From Plakobranchus ocellatus (Eukaryota; Mollusca; Gastropoda; Plakobranchidae), in NCBI GenBank assembly GCA_019648995.1, contig BLXT01005762.1, positions 1,591,164 through 1,618,885 of the forward strand: DNA of 27,722 bases. The letters run 5' to 3'. Under the pieces are notes generated by a model, which had not been told where the DNA came from, made no database searches, and saw only the letters and a program-made list of their open reading frames with translations. A program made the translations under genes and the position numbers. Numbering within the stretch: position 1 is the first letter of the stretch; each line of letters begins with the position of its first letter. Of this stretch, positions 1-10,700 are shown piece by piece.

Positions 1-432
1 CTCTCTAAATTCCTGTGAGTAATGGTGAATATTCCTGTGAGCACAATTTGGGGATGGCAGGTCTGCTTTTATTGTGTGAGCTAGATTTTGAGTTGTATAG
101 CCTACACTGTAGTGCACCTTTAAAAAAATTCATCATCCAGGCCCTAAGCCTGCTGGTCTTTAAGGCTTGATAAATGGTGATATTATTGGACTAATGGTAG
201 TGAGTAGGAAGATACGTTCTTACATCTTTTAGAGTCAAAAATTCATAAATTAGCCTCTAATATTACACTTTAATGTCATGGAATGTCTATAATTGAGTAT
301 GAATTTAAGGTGTAATACGGTTTATCCATGCATATTTGTTTATATTGGCATAGTCCTGTGAGACTCTCTAAATTCCTGTGAGTAATGGTGAATATTCCTG
401 TGAGCACAATTTGGGGCTGGCAGGTCTGGTTT
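1..432 (+). repeat. 363-bp-period duplication with CAGACCTGCC-family end
   Basis: About 69 bases at 1-69 recur almost perfectly at 364-432. Both copies contain aattcctgtgagtaatggtg and end in ggcaggtctg. The first copy is cut by the window edge, so this may be one and a bit units of a tandem duplication. The end ggcaggtctg is the reverse complement of the ends of the element at 6932-9012. Confidence 0.75.
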
Positions 433-1679
433 AACTTAATATTTTGGAAGCTGGTTACTCTCCTTTATTAATGTTACTTATTTAATGCGCTATGCTTAAA
501 CCAAAATAGAAATCATACTCCTTAGAATTTTGGTTTTAACGTTTTTTGCTGTAGTTTCTATGAGCATTATCATTCTTCTTCTTATTTTTTGTTTTTGATC
601 ATGTGAAATGATGTCAAGCAGAAGATAAATAAATAAAAACACAAAAAAAACCCCCATATTTTAAAAGTTGATCAAAATAGTCATTCATTGAATACTGCAC
701 CTTACGTCAAGTATGTTATTTCATAGTGGATCAAAGTGTGTGGGAAAGGACAATTTATTTTTTTAAATTTTATTTTTTCCCCTTCACCTGCCCTAGATAC
801 AGATCAATCCCCCCTGATACAAATATCTGGAGACCAGTGCTAATCAGTCAGAAATTGAAATTTGTTTGGGATATCAACAGTTTTAAAGAACGTTTGTTTT
901 TTTTGCAAGTTCGTTTTTTTAAAATTTAAAACATTTTTAATATTGATCGTCATGAGGATCAAATCAATTCCATACAATTTCCAGTACTGAAAAGTTCATT
1001 AAGAAGAGTTGCAGAGCAATTAAATAGCTTACAATTTCCAAAATAAGATGTGTGACTCATTTAGTTTCAAGACCAAACTCTCAAAGAATAAAATCTCTCC
1101 TTGTGTCATATACTTTTTGTACATTTTGTGAGCTTGGAGCAGTCCAGTTCACTATTTCTGTTGGATTTTATACCTACCGGAGCTTTGCCATGGATCTCAC
1201 ATGGTAGAGGCATGTTTTACCTTGAAAATGATGAATGATATCATTATGGGTCATAAACATTTTTTTAGCTTTAGCACTATTATTTGAATATTTGTAAATA
1301 ACAATAAAGAGCAAGGAGGCAAATTGTTTAGACCAATTGTGATTTATCCAATGCAAGACGTCATTGTTGCTGGTTGGTATTTGGACTATGGGATAGTATG
1401 ATTTCATTTGTTTCTCTACTTTTCCGCTTTAGTCTTGCTATTTTGTCATGATTAATATTTATATCATTTTCTCACGAGTAGCAATGATAGGAGGCAATAT
1501 GCAATGGATACAAATATACCTTTTAGTACAGTGGCACTCTCATCTATTCAATTTCAATTATCTGTTAGCAATTTATGAGCCTGAAAACTGCATTTCAAAT
1601 TCACTCTAATTGACTGATGTGTGAGCACTACTTTGACTAACCATGAAGGCTCAACTTCTTGTTTTATTTCTCTAACCAG
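433..1679. other. Intron sequence upstream of e1, no exon seen
   Basis: AT-rich. I looked for the preceding TOP3A exon, whose protein should end near LVLYQ, and did not find it, so it probably lies upstream of the window. Short reading frames here have no recognisable content. Confidence 0.6.
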
Positions 1680-1754
1680 AACCCCTTGGCTACAGTGGTA
1701 GATGTAAAAAGCAAAAGCAAGAACAAATGGAGACCACAGGCATTGGACACAGTG
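1680..1754 (+). CDS. TOP3A: TOP3A exon e1 (window numbering)
   Basis: Acceptor ctctaaccag precedes and donor gtgggt follows. It encodes 25 codons ending WRPQALDTV, a stretch conserved in TOP3A just before the catalytic-tyrosine exon. It ends in phase 0. The donor could be read three bases earlier (acaca/gtg), but the site used here restores the conserved DTV-ELEK join. Confidence 0.9.
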
Positions 1755-4700
1755 GTGGGTATAAAAAGTTTTCAATTAAAAAAATTGCTTTTTATTTTAA
1801 ACACTACAAAACAGATGTTTATCCCATACTGTGTTTGTCAAAACTGTATGTTATACCCACAGCATTTGTGTTTGCAGCTTATCATGTGAAGTAATTTAAT
1901 ACATTAAGCAAACTAAAAAAAATCTAGATTCATCTAACCTGAGAACTATGTTGTGAAGAGCTTTTGAAATATGACATACCACCAACTATTTAAATATTGA
2001 AGCTAATTGAAGCTTGTGAAATTTAAGATTGTCTCTGTATTTAATCTTTGTTTTTAGGAACTGGAAAAATTGGCATCTCGCAAGCTAAAGGTTAATGCTA
2101 AAGAGACGATGAAAATTGCAGAAAAACTTTATACACAGGGCTTGATAAGCTACCCGCGTACTGAGACCAACATCTTTCCAAAGGATATGGACCTGGTTGC
2201 ACTTGTTGAGGCGCAGACACAAGATCCAGACTGGGGAGGTGTAACATGGCTTATTTATAATTTAATATCTTAATTACTTTGGTTTCGCATCATAATTTTT
2301 TCTTTTTGTTAACAAAAGAGGCTAATCTTGAGCAATCACTAATTAAAACCACAAGACAGAGACAACTATAATTTTTAGGTCACATTCGCCGACTTAAGGG
2401 TTTAGAACATTTAGCAATCACTGGAAAGATTGAAGGCAATTGCTGTAGAGGTAGAAAGATTCATAACTTTTATGAAAGTCTTAAGTCAAGGGCAATAGGT
2501 AAAGGTAGCAACAATACCTTTATGAGATTAACTGAAAATAGGTTGGAATGGAGGAACATGATGGCCAATGTTACTCCAGACATGGCCTTGTAAAGAAGAA
2601 GATCCTTAATAATGAAAAAAAAAAATGCTGATAGCTATGCCAAAAGGTTATAATTGCTACATATGTACTATGATAATACTAAGTGAAAAAGATATGTTGA
2701 TTTAATTGTAATAGTTTTTGGTGGTGAATTTTAAAATATAATATCTCGCCCAGGCCAAATTCTGTGGTGCTTTTTCTTTCATACTTAATTTTTTTTATTT
2801 CTTGTGTTGTACAGTTTTATAATATTTATTTGCAGAGTTTGCCCAACAAGTATTGAATAATGGTCCCAACCCAAGGAATGGCTCCAAGAGTGATCAGGCT
2901 CATCCTCCCATACACCCTCTCAAATACACAAACAGTCTTCAAGTGAGCACCTTATATTTTGAAGTGTCCCAATGAGTCATATGTCATAATTTGGACATTT
3001 TAAATCATTTGATTCTCTTCTGAAACTCTATTCGTATAGCCGGGCACTGTTGAAAACTGGATAGATATGTATGATGATGCTGTGCAGAGATGTGGCATTT
3101 GAACCTTTAAAAAAGGCTTTTATAGAAGAAAAATTGAATGCTTTTTTTTTTGTTTTGCAAGAAATGCCAAAATTAAAAGACAAAGAAGATTTTGAAAAGG
3201 TTAAGACTTGAATTGAGCATACTTTTTAAAAAAAATCGTTTAATCTGAAGCTTTAAGAAACCCTACATTGATTTTGTAAGTAAGTAAAATAGTCTCTGTT
3301 TCTTATCATGCTTTCTACTTTCATCTCAAAAATACAAAAAGAAAAAGAAAAAGCATCCAATTAAGAAACTTATTGACACTTTCTATTTTTTTTATCAGGG
3401 TAATGAGAAAAAAATTTACGAATATGTTGTGCGACATTTTCTGGCATGTGTATCTCAGGACGCTCAAGGACATGAAACTGTGGTGGAAATTGACATTGCT
3501 CTGGAGAGGGTAGGTGTTTGTGAAATGGAAGGTCAGGTTTTCAAAACCCTACAGCAGAGATGCTACTTGTCTGGCTAAAGCCAGAAGTCTGCCTTTTCAC
3601 TTATATTGTCAAATTTTTTTCCAACTTATATTGCTTGTGCTGTTATTATGACACAAGCATTTCAATATTTGGGAATGTGAGCCACACTTTAATGTAATGA
3701 TTTGAAAGGGGATTCAAGGACACAGACATACATCTTTTTTCTTTGTTCTGTTGATTAAGCTTAGTTAGTACCAAAGCAGGCTTTTTTATTTTTTTTTATT
3801 ATAGATATTTCACCTTGAAAGATACCAAAAGAAAGCTTAACATCATAGCCATGCAATGCGTATCTTAATTCTCGATGTAGTCCCCATCCCTATTGATGCA
3901 CACCTCGCCAATGACGAAGGAGTTGATGCATGCCATCGAATAAAAAGTTCATGGTTTGTTGCCTGCAGCAAAACCAAACATTGACCTCCGCATTGTCAGT
4001 TTTGTAGTGGTTGTTTTTAAGATATTCCCTCTACTTGGGGAATAACTAAGAAAAAATCTCTTTCAGCAAGGTCTGGGCTGTAAAATAGATGTAGTAGTAT
4101 GAAGAAATTAATTTTCTTCAAAGCATCCTCAGTCAATTGACTTGTGTCCAGCCTAGTTTTGTTATCCTGAAATGCTGCATTTTTTTTCAAGGGCATACAT
4201 TTCTGAGTCTGGTTCTCAGCTTTTGAAAACTTGCAACTTATTGGTCTGAATTCACAATCTTGCCTTGTTTTAAAAATTCAGAATAAATTAGGCCTCTGGA
4301 ATCCCAGAAAACTGTGAGTAGAATCTTTGTGGCAGAGGCTAAAATTTGAACTTCTTGGGTGTTGGTGAGTCCTTGTGTCTGTATTCCATTGATTGACGGT
4401 TGCTCTCTGAGTCAAAGTGATACACCCATGATTGATCTCCTGGTGACTATCTGCCGAATGAATATTTCTCCCTCTTCTTCATATTGTTTTGAGAGTTTGA
4501 CTATCTTGGCGTTTTCATCTTGCAGATACTTTCCTTTACTGACTGGCAGATTTTCCAAAATCATTTTCCTCCTAACTGCTTGATTGATGCATTGGAGGTG
4601 CTCTCAGGCCTACCTGCACGGTTTGATTGTATAATTGTGTTTCCATCAGGCCCTCTTCTTTCATTGATGGCAAGCAGTAGAGTAGTTGGCACAAGCTTCT

Positions 4701-7700
4701 TTCTTAGATTAATTTTTTTGTTGAGCAGCCTTCAGCAGAAAAAAAACTTAATATCAAGTTGCTCAAATCAAAGGTCTTCAGAGGGTGCCATTTCCACCTA
4801 TTCTTTAGACAAAAATAACCTACATAGTATGACCTAAGCAATTTTACAGATGTGAACTTTTGTAAGGCTCAAGACATTTGGTTTGAGAGCCTAAGTGTTA
4901 AATATCAGCTATCTAAAATAAATGTGTGAAAAGTTACACTGGAAAGTTTATTTCTTTTCAGCCTGTATATTATCAGGGTTGATCAGCCTCCTAGAATTTT
5001 GAATTGACAGATGTGTTTCCCTCTATCAAGCTTACTAATAGCCAAAGTTCATGGGATCTCCGTCCTGCTTATTTTGCCTGTACTTGTAGATGTGACACAG
5101 TTTTGTGTCCTCAATTATCAAATTTAAAAAAAGTATGGTTAAGAGTGCAATAGATTTGCGAAGCATAAATGAATAAATATATTTAATTCTAAACATCAAA
5201 TTACTCATAAATCTTCTTTCCAAATATATGGATTTTAGAGACTTATATTACAATTTTCTTAAGGAGAGATATTGGCACTGCTTCTTGGCAAAATAATGAT
5301 TACAAGCTCCGAGGAGTTTTGAAGTTTTTTGAAAATATCTGGAGGCATAGGAAAAAAAAATCCCTTTGTGCCTTAAGTCTTTTGATTGTCCCATTTATTT
5401 TTTTGAATGCAATAGAGCATTGTTTAATAAAAAAAAAACCATCAAAATTATATATTACACATATATTTAATTTGTAATCATTTTTTGTGTGTGGTTTTCT
5501 GATAGTTTGAACAGCTTTGGAAATTCAAGAAGACAATATAGTTGTTGAAAGAAAAGAGACTAATTTTTTATGAACATCAAGTTAATTTATAATAACAATT
5601 TTTCCTTCTCTCTGCTCAAGTAGTTCTCTGCGCAAGGTTTAATGATTCTTGCTAGGAATTACCTCGATGTATATCCCTATGAGAAGTGGAACGCAAAGGT
5701 AAGCATCATACATTTTACTCGAGTCTTTGCCAACACATTATAAATAACTTTGCTTCACTTCAGGTCTAATTTTTCAATATTGTCACAAATGCAGGGCAGT
5801 AAGATAAAAGGTTGAGGATACACTTGACTTCTGAAAAGAAGAGACTTATATTAAAGACGAATATGGAGAATTAATCAAGTATGTGTATACAAATGAAATA
5901 GTGAGAGTGTTTTTAATCCACCACATCCTTATTAAATTGGCATATGTAAAAAACTTTATGTCATATGAGAATATATTTTGATGTGAGAACAATCCAATTT
6001 TGATGTAAACAATTATTACTTTATACTGTGGTCTTATCTTAAAAAATGCATTGAATATATCTAGACCAACATTGTGTTGACATACAGTTCTTATTCTTGA
6101 GTACAAAACTCATTGTTACTTGGTCCTCCTTGTTCATGATAGCGCATTTAAATGCTTAAAATAATGAAGTAGTCTCCTGTTAATTATAAACAGTCTCAGT
6201 TCATAGAAACACCAATTGAGATATTACCTGCTAGATTTATAGTTTTTAGGCAATATGTAATTCTTTCTTAGTACCAAATCTGTTATTCACGGGCAGCTCC
6301 AATAAATAATCTAAGCTTTTTAACGGCTCATGCTTAAGCTTGTCATCACAAGAATATTTATGTTAATCCTTTTATCATCCTGTAGTATGGTTATCATGGC
6401 AATTAGTCATATTTAAAGAGCAATTCATTATTGACATTTCGTTTTGATCAAATCAGTTTTAATTTTGTATAAGACAGTGTTAAACTCTGTCAAATTCTAT
6501 GCTTAAAAAATTGTAAAGACTGAGACAACCCAGTTTTCCAAGGCTTTTTTTTTCCCTCAGAAGTTGTTAATAATATCATATTTAGGAAGTCACAGAAATC
6601 TGGATTAATCTGAAAAACAGGGATTTGTCCATGATAAGACAAAAGCTTCTTAAATATGAAACAATAAGTAATGTTCCTGATCAACTCTCATTTTATCATG
6701 GGTGATTTTGTTCACATTAATGCTCTACTTTTTAAGGCTTATAATTGTCTGTTTAAAGATGAGAAGTATTCTTATATATGAATAAATTAACCTGAATGTG
6801 ACAAATCAAAGTTGTGATAAATTTCGTTTTACATCAAACATTTTCTTTGTATTTGGCTTGGTGGTCAATATTTCTCCTGATAGTCAAAAATTGATGAACA
6901 AAAAATAAAATCTTGCTTTTAAGATATAATACAGACCTGCCAACATTACGCTTTCAGCGTAATTTATTACGCCGACAGGGAAAAAATTACGCTTTAAGCT
7001 CAGCACCAAGAAAATTACACTGAGTGGGGCTTGGCCTGACGAATCTCCTGAATCTATCTTCCATTTCCTGCGATTTTCTTTCTCTTTACATAATACAAAA
7101 AACGCAGTATCGATCAAAAGCTCATCGTTATATTTTTGTGTATATAATTGTATCCCTCAAGTAGGCCTGCGTAGTTTTTATAGCCTTGAATCAGAGGTTT
7201 GCCAAGTGTCCTATAATTAAAGAAAGAGTCTATCCTAAAATGTCATGAAACCGCTTTGTGACCTCTATTTTTTCTCTTCTTTTAATGGAACTTTGGTACC
7301 TGTGAGAATCACCAATCGGTGTTGCATCACGTTAATCCTATTGTCCATAAATTTTTTTTTTTGTTTTATTTCCTAAGTTTCTTCCCATACTTATTCACTG
7401 TCCCTACAGCTTGTAACTCTAATGCCCAGTTCTAACCCAATGTTTGAAAAAAAAAACCAAACAAACAAACAAACAAACAAAAACCGCCTGTTATTCTAGC
7501 TCTGAACAGAGTATTAAAAAAATACATACTGTGTAATTGTATCTTTTATTGACAGGCAAACAGGTAAGCTATGGTAGTACATCCGGTACTAGGCCTACTG
7601 TAGTAAGCCATGTCGGCAAAAGATCAAAGAAATCAGAGGTCGTTCTCCCTCTAGTTAGTCTTTGATCCGTTACAAGAGAAACTGTAGGTGCCGACAATGC

Positions 7701-10700
7701 ATGCTTTTTAGGATTATACAGATAAATAGTTATAGTGATACAAACTGTACTTTCCATAATACGAGCCGAGGTGCCTGTCTCTACTTTAAAAAATCCTTTT
7801 TTTTTATAGGTCTATATACTGGTATCTTAAACAATGCTTTAAAGTCTACCAACCTAGTTATTCTCTCTCTCTCTCTCTCTTCGCGTATTCACTTTTATCG
7901 TGCTTATGCTATCCTTCTCTTTTTAATATTAGTTATAAGCGTCAATATGAATGTCTCTTCTCAATAACTTTTCCTTGATATTTTCTTATGCCAGTCGCTG
8001 TGTCTTTCTTTCTCTCCCTCTCACTGATTGCCTCCCTGCCTCCCCCCCCACACACACCGACTTACTTTCACTTTTGGCCTCTCTTTTCTCTCTCTCTCTC
8101 TCTCACTGACTGCCTTTCTCTCTCTCACTCTCTCTTCAGTTCTTGCTCTTTCTCCCATTCTGTCTGTCAGTCTATCTCACTACCCCCCTCCCCCTCTCTC
8201 GCTGTCTCCCTCTGTTGCTCTTTCTATGTGTGTGTCTCTCCCTGTCTCTTTGACTCTCCATCTCATTCCCTCTCTCTGTGCCTGTCTGCCTCCCACCCCC
8301 CTTCCCCCTCTGTTGCTCCCTCTGTGAGTGTGTCGCTCTCTCTCTGTTGCTCCCTGTCTCTCTGACTCTCCCTCTCGTTTTCTCTCTCTCTATACCTGTC
8401 TACCTCTTTCTTCCCCCCAACCCCCCTGTTTGCTCCCTCTGTGAGTGTGTCTCTCTGACTCTCCTTCTCGTTCTCTCTCTCTATGCCTATCTGCCTCTCT
8501 CATCTCCCCCCCACCCCTCTGTTGATCCCTCTGTGAATGTGTCTCTCTCTATTGCTTCCTCCCTCTCCCTATCTGTTTTTCTGTTTTCTTGTTTTTAACT
8601 AGAGAATTTAGATTGTGTGCTTGTGGATAGGGTTATTGCCCTGCTAATAAAGTATGAAGTCATTTTAGCTAGGGCCAGTTTTCACAGAATTGATTACAGG
8701 TTCTTTAAAAGCAATTTTAATATGCAGCAAATTATATTCATTGTGGAAACAAACAACATCTAGTTCACGGATCATTTAAATGCAAATCCTGCAAAATATC
8801 ATGGATTTCGTCTTTACTGCCATATAGGAACATTGAACAAAAACAAAAAAAAAATATATATATATAACTGGTTTTGACCATTATGAGGGTTGTATTAGAT
8901 GCCACTCCCGCCCCGCTTTCGGAAAAGTCCATGAATTACCCCGAACTAGTCCAAAATACTCTTAATAGGCGTATGGATTACTCTCAGGTACAATTTAGGG
9001 TTGGCAAGTCTGTATAATACCTAAAATACAAAATGAACCTCCCCCCCACTAAAAAAAAAAAAAAAACAAACAAAAAAACAAAAACAACCAAAAAACCAAA
9101 AACATCAAATAAGAGATTATCCTTTAATCTGATACAATGAAAGGTGAATTATAATTTTCAGCTCCCTTGACTTTACCCAGATATGTGGGCAAGCATTACT
9201 TAGTAAAGCCAGTATGGCTTTCCTATTGTTATTGAGCTTTCAGATTTTCATAATTTTTTTTTCATCAGGAAATTCCTTTGTATCAGCAAGGTGATCAGTT
9301 TGAACCAAATTCAATAGAGGTAAGAATAATAATAAGGAGTATAAAGAAAAAATGTGAGTGAAAAAAAAAAAATTAAAGCTTACCAGGGTTGCTACACTTG
9401 CAAATTATTTTATATCATAATCTTGTAAAATAGATTAGTATTTTTACAGTCATATGATACAAGAAAAGCCATTGAAATTAAATATCTTCATACTTTAATT
9501 TGTGTTGGAAAAAAATAAACCTACTCAAAATGCATCTGTTAAATGCATTAAAACTTATCTCAGTTATTTAAAAAAAGCACAACCCTTTTTTCTGAGTAAA
9601 TGCTTTTTGCTATCTTTTGTGTAATGTTTTCAAGAAATATTTTTTTTTTCTTTTAGATTCTTGCAGGTGAGACTAGTGCTCCTCCGTTACTCACAGAGGC
9701 TGATCTTATTGCCCTCATGGAGAAACATGGCATAGGTAACTTATTTGCTGGGTATTTACTTTCTTATAAAGTTATGTTGTAACTATAGTGGATTTACTGT
9801 AAACACTCTTATAGAATACACCTGGAACACTTAATTCTAATTCAGATTCCCACTAAAGTAGTTTTAACTTGTTTAGAAAGTATTCCCAATGTGTCCTATT
9901 ACATAGAGTTAATAATGTTAGTGGAAACAGCATTTTGAAATTAGAACAAATGTTTGAAGATGTGCCCTCCTTGTAACAGAAGAAGTTTAACTCTTTCGTG
10001 ACTACCCGTTTTTGAGTTTTTTCATGAAAATCGTCATAGGGAATTTTTAAAGGGTCCTTATAGGGTCGAGTTTTCATCAAATATAGCCNNNNNNNNNNNN
10101 NNNNNNNNNNNNNNNNNNNNNNNNNNNNNNNNNNNNNNNNNNNNNNNNNNNNNNNNNNNNNNNNNNNNNNNNNNNNNNNNNNNNNNNNNNNNNNNNNNNN
10201 NNNNNNNNNNNNNNNNNNNNNNNNNNNNNNNNNNNNNNNNNNNNNNNNNNNNNNNNNNNNNNNNNNNNNNNNNNNNNNNNNNNNNNNNNNNNNNNNNNNN
10301 NNNNNNNNNNNNNNNNNNNNNNNNNNNNNNNNNNNNNNNNNNNNNNNNNNNNNNNNNNNNNNNNNNNNNNNNNNNNNNNNNNNNNNNNNNNNNNNNNNNN
10401 NNNNNNNNNNNNNNNNNNNNNNNNNNNNNNNNNNNNNNNNNNNNNNNNNNNNNNNNNNNNNNNNNNNNNNNNNNNNNNNNNNNNNNNNNNNNNNNNNNNN
10501 NNNNNNNNNNNNNNNNAAACCTGATTTTATGATTCAGCCCAAAAAAGCAGAATTAGATCTAGATACACTTTACATTCACTTTTTCGCTTGTTTGCATCAC
10601 CGTAGATCTAGGAATCTTACATCTTTACTTAGAATCTACTCATCCATCGTTTCTAACTGGAGACAAATCCTCGTTTCCCTCATCTGAGCTGTCCTCAGGT

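Larger units (their letters stand above)
6932..9012. mobile_element. Non-autonomous DNA transposon with CAGACCTGCCAAC ends
   Basis: The left end CAGACCTGCCAACATTACG pairs with the reverse complement of the right end, CAGACTTGCCAACCC. Both ends are flanked by the same 7-bp sequence TATAATA (6925-6931 and 9013-9019), a likely target-site duplication. The 2.08-kb interior has no transposase reading frame. It holds a short imperfect ATTACG repeat near the left end, a CAAA microsatellite, a core shared with the element at 12875-14053, and a long pyrimidine minisatellite. The superfamily is uncertain; hAT is possible. Confidence 0.7.
5699..9268 (+). other. Intron 5, holds a large inverted-repeat element
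   Basis: GT-AG intron of 3570 nt. Bases 5699-6931 are AT-rich with nothing recognised. 6932-9012 is a transposable element. 9013-9268 has an A-rich tract (9050-9102). Confidence 0.88.

Noticed and set aside
2239-2273. Continuation of the e2 frame into [10 protein letters not shown]
   Set aside because: This reads through the donor. Splicing at 2238 to 2836 restores the conserved WGEFAQ sequence.
7988-8598. Overlapping long reading frames rich in Ser, Leu and Pro
   Set aside because: They lie in the pyrimidine minisatellite. Lack of purines removes stop codons in several frames at once, and there is no domain and no splice context.
9853-10080. 75-codon minus-strand frame at the left end of the piggyBac-like element
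   Set aside because: It crosses the element boundary at 9987 and has no transposase motif, so it is not a real gene.
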